Part shown: one piece after another, positions 1-7,041 of the stretch
Layout of the letters: each line of letters starts with the position of its first letter
Numbering within the stretch: position 1 is the stretch's first letter
NCBI GenBank assembly: GCA_021298875.1
Contig: JAJTHJ010000143.1
Location: forward strand, 1 to 10,790
Source of the DNA: Burkholderiales bacterium
GTDB lineage: Bacteria; Pseudomonadota; Gammaproteobacteria; Burkholderiales; Burkholderiaceae_F
Direction of reading: 5' to 3'
DNA length: 10,790 nucleotides
Translations under genes and position numbers: made by a program
Notes under the pieces: generated by a model
The model's database searches: none
What the model was told of the DNA's origin: nothing
The model's input: only the letters and a program-made list of their open reading frames with translations

Positions 1-43
1 CTTCATCACCTATCGCGTGCAATGGAAGCGCTTGCCCAACTGA
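1..43 (+). CDS. 3' end of an ABC transporter permease (partial)
   Basis: Reading from base 2, the frame gives FITYRVQWKRLPN and then TGA at 41-43. Only these 13 codons are in the window. A basic, aromatic tail of this kind is common at the C-terminus of the first permease (YufP type) in BmpA-type nucleoside ABC systems. The frame overlaps the start of the next permease gene by 22 bases, as expected for two permeases encoded back to back and translationally coupled. The identity is inferred mainly from this arrangement, because the fragment is too short to classify alone. Confidence 0.6.
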   Translation, partial: FITYRVQWKRLPN

Positions 44-942
44 TCGCCGCCGCGCTCAATGCGGGCACGCCGCTGCTGCTGGCGGCCACGGGCATCCTGA
101 TCTGCGAGCGCAGCGGGGTGGTCAACCTCGGCATCGAAGGGATGATGCTGGTCGCCGCCGTCGTCGGCTTTGCCACCGTGCACGCGACCGGCAGCTACGG
201 GCTGGGCTTCGTGGCGGGGGCCGGTGTCGGCATGCTGCTGGCCGGGATGTTCGCGCTGCTGGCGCTCGGTCTGCACACCAACCAGCACGCGACCGGGTTG
301 GCGCTGGCGCTCTTTGGCGCGGGCTTGTCCGCGTTCATCGGGCTGCCTTACTCGGGCGAGAGCCTGCCGGCGCGGGCGCCGGACGGGCTGGGTGCGCTGG
401 CCGACATTCCGCTGCTCGGGCCGATGCTGTTCGGCTACCACGCGATGGTCTATCTGTCGTGGCTGCTGGTGGCGCTGGTGTGGTGGTTTCTGTTCCGCAC
501 GCGCGGCGGGCTGGTGCTGCGCGCGGTCGGCGAGTCGCCGGCATCGGCGCAGGCGCTGGGCTATCCGGTGCGGCTGATCCGACTCGCGGCGGTGCTTTTC
601 GGCGGCGCTTGCGCGGGGTTGGCAGGCGCGTATCTGTCCACCGTGTACACGCCGCTGTGGGCCGAGGGGATGGTGGCGGGCCGCGGCTGGATCGCGCTCG
701 CCTTGGTGGTGTTTGCCACTTGGCGGCCGGCGCGGCTCGTCGCCGGCGCTTACCTCTTCGGCGGCGTCAGCATGCTGCAACTCAATCTGCAAGGCGCGGG
801 AGTGCAGATCCCCTCGCAATGGCTGTCGATGACGCCGTATGTGGCGACCATCGTCGTGCTGGCGCTGATTTCGCGCAACCCGCGCTGGATCCGGCTCAAT
901 ATGCCGGCATCGCTCGGCAAGCCCTTCAACCCGAACGGCTGA
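22..942 (+). CDS. ABC transporter permease, BmpA/YufQ nucleoside-uptake type
   Basis: A 306-residue, strongly hydrophobic protein with about eight predicted membrane helices, of the inner-membrane branched-chain/BPD_transp_2 permease fold. The segment NLGIEGMMLVAA (about residues 35-46) is the signature of the YufQ/PnrE-like second permease of systems that import nucleosides or purines with a lipoprotein-type binding protein. A cytoplasmic loop at about 166-180 (LRAVGESPASAQALG) matches the place and pattern of the motif that contacts the ATPase, and GRGWIALA at 220-227 is also typical. The ATG at 22 lies inside the end of the upstream permease frame, which supports coupling. The ATPase and binding protein would lie left of the window. 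Such genes are often labelled simple-sugar permease, but nucleoside or purine is the more likely substrate by family. The exact substrate cannot be read from this protein. Confidence 0.85.
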   Translation: MEALAQLIAAALNAGTPLLLAATGILICERSGVVNLGIEGMMLVAAVVGFATVHATGSYGLGFVAGAGVGMLLAGMFALLALGLHTNQHATGLALALFGAGLSAFIGLPYSGESLPARAPDGLGALADIPLLGPMLFGYHAMVYLSWLLVALVWWFLFRTRGGLVLRAVGESPASAQALGYPVRLIRLAAVLFGGACAGLAGAYLSTVYTPLWAEGMVAGRGWIALALVVFATWRPARLVAGAYLFGGVSMLQLNLQGAGVQIPSQWLSMTPYVATIVVLALISRNPRWIRLNMPASLGKPFNPNG

Positions 943-1022
943 CCGGCCCGGCGTGACATCTCGTCACAAACGCTGCAACGTGTTGATTTGTTTGGGCGCG
1001 TGACGTAAGTCTCTACAAAAAG

Positions 1023-1053
1023 TTCTAGGAATTTTCGGCCTCGGCACCTAGAA
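1023..1053 (+). promoter_or_regulatory. Inverted repeat with -10-like box upstream of uvrB
   Basis: TTCTAGG (1023-1029) and CCTAGAA (1047-1053) are perfect 7-base inverted arms around a 17-base centre. The right arm overlaps TAGAAT (1049-1054), a close match to a sigma-70 -10 box about 30 bases upstream of the uvrB ATG. No good -35 box lies at the correct distance; the left arm occupies that place. This could be an operator over the uvrB promoter or a chance palindrome. No CTGT-N8-ACAG LexA box is visible in the 943-1083 gap. Confidence 0.35.
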
Positions 1054-1083
1054 TCGCGGCCTGTTGCGGTGCAATAGCCCACC

Positions 1084-3135
<2,052 letters not shown>

Positions 3136-3267
3136 GCGCCGCTTGGCAGATTTTGGGAACGTTTTTGACTCTGTATTGACCTAGAACCAGCTTCCGACGG
3201 CGATCCCGCCGGGAGCTATAGAGCGGGCAGCTGAACGCCGGCCCGAAGAGAAAGGCGCGTGACGATC

Positions 3268-3756
3268 ATGACCAAGGTGCTCTTCGTTTGCATGGGCAAC
3301 ATTTGCCGCTCGCCCACGGCGCAAGGCGTGTTCCGCAAGATGGTCGCGGACGCCGAGATCGAGGACATGGTGGTCATCGAATCCGCCGGCACGCACGCCT
3401 ATCACGTGGGCGAGCCGCCCGATCAGCGCGCGGTCGAAGCCGCGTCCCGGCGTGGTTACACCATCGGCGACCTGCGCGCCCGCCAAGTCGCGCAGGATGA
3501 TTTTCGCAAGTTCGATTTGATCCTGGCAATGGACTGGGAGAATCTCGCGCTGCTGCAACAGCAGTGCCCGCGCCAGTACAAGCACAAGCTGCACCTGCTG
3601 ATGCGCTACGCCGGCGAACACGACGCCGCGACCGTGCCCGACCCGTACTACGACGGGCCGGAAGGCTTCAACACCGTGCTCGATTACGTCGAAGACGCCT
3701 GCCAGGGTCTGCTCGACGTGGTGCGCAAGCGCGCCACGATGTACGCAGCGGCGTAA
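3268..3756 (+). CDS. Low-molecular-weight protein tyrosine phosphatase
   Basis: A 162-residue cytosolic phosphatase. The catalytic P-loop CMGNICRS (residues 8-15) has the nucleophile C8 and phosphate-binding R14, and the general acid is D125 in DPYYDG (125-130). All catalytic residues are intact and the length is normal. The family dephosphorylates protein tyrosines, for example on bacterial tyrosine kinases controlling exopolysaccharide, and some members act on phosphoarginine; the substrate here is unknown. A GTG at 3259, in frame, would add three residues. I prefer ATG 3268 because MTKVLFVCMGN is the common beginning, although the purine-rich stretch GAGAAAGG (3248-3255) fits either start poorly. 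No kinase or polysaccharide genes are adjacent. The gene sits between uvrB and iscR, an order I recall from other Burkholderiales, and ends in a strong terminator, so it is not part of the isc transcript. Confidence 0.93.
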   Translation: MTKVLFVCMGNICRSPTAQGVFRKMVADAEIEDMVVIESAGTHAYHVGEPPDQRAVEAASRRGYTIGDLRARQVAQDDFRKFDLILAMDWENLALLQQQCPRQYKHKLHLLMRYAGEHDAATVPDPYYDGPEGFNTVLDYVEDACQGLLDVVRKRATMYAAA

Positions 3757-3777
3757 GCGTTGCGGGCCGCCAGTGCC

Positions 3778-3811
3778 AAGCGCCGCGGCGTCCCCGCGGC
3801 GCTTTCTTTTT
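3778..3811 (+). terminator. Rho-independent terminator after the phosphatase gene
   Basis: Perfect 11-base arms AAGCGCCGCGG (3778-3788) and CCGCGGCGCTT (3794-3804) enclose a 5-base loop and are followed at once by a T-rich run (TTCTTTTT, 3804-3811). It lies 21 bases after the phosphatase stop codon and just upstream of the isc promoter, so it insulates the isc operon from upstream transcription. Confidence 0.93.
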
Positions 3812-3824
3812 GGGTTACACGATA

Positions 3825-3849
3825 GAAGTTGACCGTTTTTGTCGGATAG
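3825..3849 (+). promoter_or_regulatory. IscR type 1 operator
   Basis: An imperfect dyad with half-sites GTTGAC (3828-3833) and GTCGG (3841-3845) and a T-rich centre. Aligned by hand to the 25-base E. coli IscR type 1 consensus as I remember it, 19 of 25 positions agree, including the GAC...GTC core at the correct spacing. It overlaps the -35 box of the isc promoter, where binding by [2Fe-2S]-IscR would block RNA polymerase. This predicts the classical feedback: repression when clusters are plentiful, derepression under iron or oxidative stress. Confidence 0.72.
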
Positions 3850-3857
3850 CCTAGTAT
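3829..3857 (+). promoter_or_regulatory. Sigma-70-type promoter of the isc operon
   Basis: TTGACC (3829-3834) and TAGTAT (3852-3857) are separated by exactly 17 bases, close to the TTGACA-N17-TATAAT consensus. Transcription would start near 3864, giving a leader of about 50 bases before the iscR ATG. The position directly after a strong terminator and under the IscR operator makes it the main isc promoter. Confidence 0.8.
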
Positions 3858-3862
3858 TCCCA

Positions 3863-3893
3863 CCGAGTTACTCGGATTTGCCCGTCCGACGGG
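3863..3893 (+). promoter_or_regulatory. Two small inverted repeats in the iscR leader
   Basis: CCGAG-TTA-CTCGG (3863-3875) and CCCGTC-C-GACGGG (3881-3893) are two perfect short dyads, five bases apart, starting at about the predicted transcription start. Neither matches the IscR type 1 pattern. The first could form a hairpin with a 3-base loop at the very 5' end of the mRNA. The second has only one central base, so as RNA it would lose at least one pair, and it looks more like a protein-binding dyad. Function is unknown. Confidence 0.4.
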
Positions 3894-3913
3894 CACCACA
3901 AGGCACTCCGACC

Positions 3914-4423
3914 ATGAGACTGACCACCAAAGGCCGCTTCGCCGTCACGGCAATGATCGACTTGGCGCTGCGCCAGCACAACGGCCCCGTCACGCTGGCG
4001 AGCATCAGCCAGCGGCAGCGCATTTCGCTCTCCTACCTGGAGCAACTGTTCGGCAAGCTGCGCCGGCACGAACTCGTCGCCAGCACGCGCGGCCCCGGCG
4101 GCGGCTACAAGGTGGGCCGGCCGCTGAAGGAAATCTCGGTGGCCGACATCATTTACGCCGTGGATGAGCCGCTTGACGCCACCAACTGCGGCGGCAAGGA
4201 AAATTGCACGCACGAAGAGCAGCGCTGCATGACACACGACCTGTGGGCCAGCCTGAACCGCGTGATCGTCGACTATCTCGATTCGATCACGCTGCAAGAC
4301 CTGGCCGATGAGCAGCGCAACAAACAGGGCCACCGTGTGGCGAGCCCGAGCGTGATGCTCGACTCGCGTGGCCGCCTGCCGAGCGTGGGCGAGTTGCCGG
4401 CACCGATGGGAGCCATGCGATGA
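3914..4423 (+). CDS. iscR: Fe-S cluster-sensing transcriptional regulator IscR
   Basis: A 169-residue Rrf2-family regulator with the typical start MRLTTKGRFAVTAMIDLAL and an N-terminal winged helix-turn-helix (about residues 25-70, ending RGPGGGYKVGRP). The [2Fe-2S] ligands are C92, C98, C105 and H108. The spacing C98-C105 is one residue longer than the C98-C104 of E. coli. It represses the isc operon when it carries a cluster, and a matching operator sits upstream. AAGG at 3900-3903 is the likely ribosome binding site for the ATG at 3914. An earlier in-frame start at 3839 lies inside the promoter and is not credible. The C-terminal tail after about residue 140 is polar and low in conservation. 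Its TGA overlaps the iscS ATG. Confidence 0.97.
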   Translation: MRLTTKGRFAVTAMIDLALRQHNGPVTLASISQRQRISLSYLEQLFGKLRRHELVASTRGPGGGYKVGRPLKEISVADIIYAVDEPLDATNCGGKENCTHEEQRCMTHDLWASLNRVIVDYLDSITLQDLADEQRNKQGHRVASPSVMLDSRGRLPSVGELPAPMGAMR

Positions 4424-5628
4424 AACTGCCGCTTTACCTCGACTACTCCGCTACGACGCCGGTCGACCCGCGCGTCGTGGACAAGATGGTGCCGTGGCTG
4501 TACGAGCACTTCGGCAACCCGGCCTCGCGCAGCCACGCCTTCGGCTGGGAGGCGGAGAAGGCGGTCGAAGAAGCGCGCGAGAACGTCGCCGCGCTGGTCA
4601 ATGCCGATCCGCGCGAGATCGTCTGGACTTCGGGCGCGACCGAGTCGATCAATCTCGCGCTCAAGGGTGTCGCGCACTTCTACAAGGACAAGGGCCGCCA
4701 CCTGATCACGGTGAAGACCGAGCACAAGGCCACGCTCGACACGATGCGTGAGCTGGAGCGCGAAGGTTACGAGGTCACTTACCTCGACGTGCAGGACAAC
4801 GGCTTGCTCGATCTGGACGCCTTCCGCGCCGCGCTGCGCCCGGACACGATTTGCGCCTCGGTGATGCTGGTCAACAACGAGATCGGCGTGATCCAAGACA
4901 TCCCGACCATTGGCGAAATCTGCCGCGAGCGCGGCATCGTCTTCCATGTGGACGCCGCGCAGGCCACCGGCAAGCTGCCGATCGATCTGGTGCAACTGAA
5001 GGTCGATCTGATGTCCTTCTCCGCGCACAAGACCTACGGGCCGAAGGGCGTGGGCGCGCTGTACGTGCGGCGCAAGCCGCGCGTGCGGCTGGAAGCGCAG
5101 ATGCACGGTGGCGGCCACGAGCGCGGCCTGCGCTCGGGCACGCTCCCCACGCACCAGATTGTCGGCATCGGCGAGGCGTTTCGCCTGGCGCGGCTGGAGA
5201 TGCCCACCGAGATCGAGCGCATCCGCATGCTGCGCGACCGGCTGTTGCGTGGCCTCACGCAGATCGAGGAGGTCTACGTCAACGGCGACATGACGCAGCG
5301 CGTCGCGCACAACCTGAATATGAGCTTCAACTTCGTCGAGGGCGAGTCGCTGATCATGGCGGTCAAGGACATCGCGGTGTCCTCGGGCTCGGCCTGCACC
5401 TCGGCGAGCCTGGAGCCGTCGTACGTGCTGCGCGCGCTCGGTCGCAGCGACGAGCTGGCGCACAGCTCGATCCGCTTTACCCTCGGCCGCTTCACCACCG
5501 AGCAGGAGGTCGACTATGCGGTCGAGCTGCTCCAGCGCAAAGTGGCCAAGCTGCGCGAACTGTCGCCGCTGTGGGAAATGCATCAAGAGGGCATCGATCT
5601 GAACACGGTGCAATGGGCGGCGCACTAG
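4420..5628 (+). CDS. iscS: Cysteine desulfurase IscS
   Basis: A 402-residue PLP enzyme (E. coli 404) that converts cysteine to alanine, holds the sulfur as a persulfide and hands it to IscU and to tRNA-thiolation partners. PLP is bound by K204 in SFSAHKTYGPKG (E. coli K206). The persulfide cysteine is C326 in SSGSACTSASLEPSYVLRALG-type context (E. coli C328), on the mobile loop of group I enzymes. The C-terminus IDLNTVQWAAH resembles the E. coli IscU-binding tail. The start ATG overlaps the iscR stop as ATGA, with GGGAG (4408-4412) seven bases upstream, so translation should be coupled to iscR. Confidence 0.98.
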   Translation: MKLPLYLDYSATTPVDPRVVDKMVPWLYEHFGNPASRSHAFGWEAEKAVEEARENVAALVNADPREIVWTSGATESINLALKGVAHFYKDKGRHLITVKTEHKATLDTMRELEREGYEVTYLDVQDNGLLDLDAFRAALRPDTICASVMLVNNEIGVIQDIPTIGEICRERGIVFHVDAAQATGKLPIDLVQLKVDLMSFSAHKTYGPKGVGALYVRRKPRVRLEAQMHGGGHERGLRSGTLPTHQIVGIGEAFRLARLEMPTEIERIRMLRDRLLRGLTQIEEVYVNGDMTQRVAHNLNMSFNFVEGESLIMAVKDIAVSSGSACTSASLEPSYVLRALGRSDELAHSSIRFTLGRFTTEQEVDYAVELLQRKVAKLRELSPLWEMHQEGIDLNTVQWAAH

Positions 5629-5653
5629 CCGCGCAGAATTGAGGAGTACGCAA

Positions 5654-6061
5654 ATGGCATACAGCGAAAAAGTCATCGACCACTACGAAAACCCGCGCAA
5701 CGTCGGCTCCTTCGACAAGAGCGACGACTCGGTCGGCACCGGTATGGTGGGTGCGCCCGCCTGCGGCGACGTGATGAAGCTGCAAATCAAGGTCGGCGCC
5801 GACGGCACGATCGAGGATGCGCGCTTCAAGACCTACGGCTGCGGCTCGGCGATTGCGAGTTCGTCGCTCGTCACCGAGTGGGTCAAGGGCAAGTCGCTCG
5901 ACGACGCGATGAAGATCCGCAACACCGACATCGCCAGCGAGCTGGCGCTGCCGCCGGTGAAGATCCACTGCTCGATCCTCGCCGAGGACGCGATCAAGGC
6001 GGCCGTGCAGGACTACAAGGCCAAGCACGGCCAGGCCGTCGAAGAAAAGAAGGCGGCGTGA
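5654..6061 (+). CDS. iscU: Fe-S cluster assembly scaffold IscU
   Basis: A 135-residue scaffold (E. coli 128) on which [2Fe-2S] and [4Fe-4S] clusters are built from IscS sulfur. The cluster and catalytic residues are C37, D39, C63, H105 and C106, at the same numbers as in E. coli. The chaperone recognition motif LPPVK is at 99-103, consistent with hscB/hscA downstream. The extra length is a charged Lys/Glu/Ala-rich C-terminal tail. GAGGAG (5641-5646) is an excellent ribosome binding site seven bases before the ATG at 5654; an in-frame TTG at 5639 is upstream of that site and is rejected. Confidence 0.98.
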   Translation: MAYSEKVIDHYENPRNVGSFDKSDDSVGTGMVGAPACGDVMKLQIKVGADGTIEDARFKTYGCGSAIASSSLVTEWVKGKSLDDAMKIRNTDIASELALPPVKIHCSILAEDAIKAAVQDYKAKHGQAVEEKKAA

Positions 6062-6084
6062 AGCCGCAGCGGGAGGGCAGGGCG

Positions 6085-6408
6085 ATGGCCGTCACTTTGA
6101 CCGAACGCGCCGCGCAGCACGTCAGCGATTTTCTCGCGCGGCGCGGCAAGGGGCTGGGCCTGCGGCTGGGTGTGCGCACGACCGGTTGCTCGGGCATGGC
6201 GTACAAACTCGAGTACGCAGATGCCGCGCAAGCCGACGATGCGACCTTCGAAAGCCACGGTGTGAAGGTCTTCATCGACCCCAAGAGCCTGCCGTATCTG
6301 GACGGCACGGAACTCGACTTCGTGCGCGAGGGCTTGAACGAAGGCTTCAAGTTCAACAATCCGCAGGAGAAGGATCGCTGCGGTTGCGGCGAGTCGTTCC
6401 GCGTATAG
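6085..6408 (+). CDS. iscA: A-type Fe-S carrier IscA
   Basis: A 107-residue HesB/IscA protein, the same size as E. coli IscA. The three cluster or iron ligands C35 (in TTGCSGMAYKLEY), C99 and C101 (in DRCGCGESF) are intact. Members accept clusters from the scaffold and deliver them to apo-proteins, especially in [4Fe-4S] maturation under aerobic conditions. GGGAGG (6071-6076) precedes the ATG at 6085 by eight bases. It begins 23 bases after iscU and is followed by a large extragenic palindrome before hscB. Confidence 0.97.
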   Translation: MAVTLTERAAQHVSDFLARRGKGLGLRLGVRTTGCSGMAYKLEYADAAQADDATFESHGVKVFIDPKSLPYLDGTELDFVREGLNEGFKFNNPQEKDRCGCGESFRV

Positions 6409-6418
6409 GCGCTGTCTC

Positions 6419-6490
6419 GTCGTTTCCGCGCAAGCGGGAACCCAGTGCCGTTAGCCCGCGTGCTTGGGTTCCCGCTTGCGCGGGAACGAC
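6419..6490. repeat. REP-like extragenic palindrome between iscA and hscB
   Basis: Two 26-base arms (6419-6444 and 6465-6490) are inverted copies with a single mismatch (25 of 26) around a 20-base centre. Each arm is itself a smaller dyad with core TTCCCGCGCAAGCGGGAA (one base differs in the left arm). This core strongly resembles the short dispersed extragenic palindromes that occur in many copies in Burkholderiales, Neisseria and related genomes; copy number in this genome cannot be seen. In RNA it would form a very stable stem between the scaffold and chaperone parts of the isc transcript. It has no T-run of terminator type. Confidence 0.85.
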
Positions 6491-6505
6491 AAAACCTTTT
6501 CCGCA

Positions 6506-7033
6506 ATGCCCGCCCAACCCGACTACTTCAGCCTGTTCCAGTTGCCGGCGCGCTTTGCGCTCGATCTGGATGCGCTGGAGCAGTCTTACCGCAGCGTGCA
6601 AGCGCAGGTGCATCCCGACCGCTTCGGCGCCGCCAGCGGCGCCGAAAAGCGCGTGGCGATGCAGTGGGCTGCGCATGCGAACGAGGCAGTCGGCACCTTG
6701 CGCTCGCCCGTGAAGCGCGCCGCGTATCTGTGCGAACTGCATGGCGTGCCGATCGCGGCGGAGTCCAACACGGCGATGCCGGCCGCGTTTCTGATGCAGC
6801 AGATGCAGTGGCGCGAGGCCCTGGAAGAAGGCGCCGATCGACCCGCGCTCGAGAGGCTGCGCGCCGACGTGGACTGCGTGCGCGCCGAACTGTTGGCGCA
6901 GTTGTCCGACGCGCTCGATGTGCGCGCCGACTACGCGGCGGCGGCTGCGCTGGTGCGGCAGTTGATGTTCGTCGAGAAGTTCGCGGCGGAAGTGACGCAG
7001 GCGCAAGAAGCGCGCGACGCTCCGACCCAATAA
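6506..7033 (+). CDS. hscB: J-domain cochaperone HscB
   Basis: A 175-residue Hsc20 protein (E. coli 171). The N-terminal J-domain (about 1-75) carries the HPD triad at 36-38 in VQAQVHPDRFG, which stimulates HscA ATPase. The C-terminal helical domain (about 85-175) binds IscU. Its start PDYFSLFQLPARFALD is typical. The ATG at 6506 is chosen by this alignment; the longer frame from 6464 would begin inside the repeat and is rejected. No clear Shine-Dalgarno sequence precedes the ATG, and the upstream palindrome ends only 15 bases away, so initiation may be weak or affected by that stem. It is followed by hscA after eight bases. Confidence 0.95.
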   Translation: MPAQPDYFSLFQLPARFALDLDALEQSYRSVQAQVHPDRFGAASGAEKRVAMQWAAHANEAVGTLRSPVKRAAYLCELHGVPIAAESNTAMPAAFLMQQMQWREALEEGADRPALERLRADVDCVRAELLAQLSDALDVRADYAAAAALVRQLMFVEKFAAEVTQAQEARDAPTQ

Positions 7034-7041
7034 GGCCCGCG

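Noticed and set aside
953..967. GTGAC-ATCTC-GTCAC inverted repeat after the permease gene
   Set aside because: A five-base stem without a T-run; not distinguishable from chance.
3171..3186. CTGT-containing sequence upstream of the phosphatase, considered as a LexA box
   Set aside because: The second half-site is AGAA instead of ACAG, so the dyad is absent.
4273..5676. 467-codon open frame on the minus strand opposite iscS and the end of iscR
   Set aside because: It lies entirely opposite well-identified genes, and its translation is rich in Arg, His, Ala and Gln with no recognisable domain, as expected from the antisense of GC-rich coding sequence.
6445..7041. N-terminal extension of HscA of about 199 residues
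   Set aside because: The extension runs through the repeat and hscB in a different phase; the ATG at 7042 gives the family-typical N-terminus and has a ribosome site.
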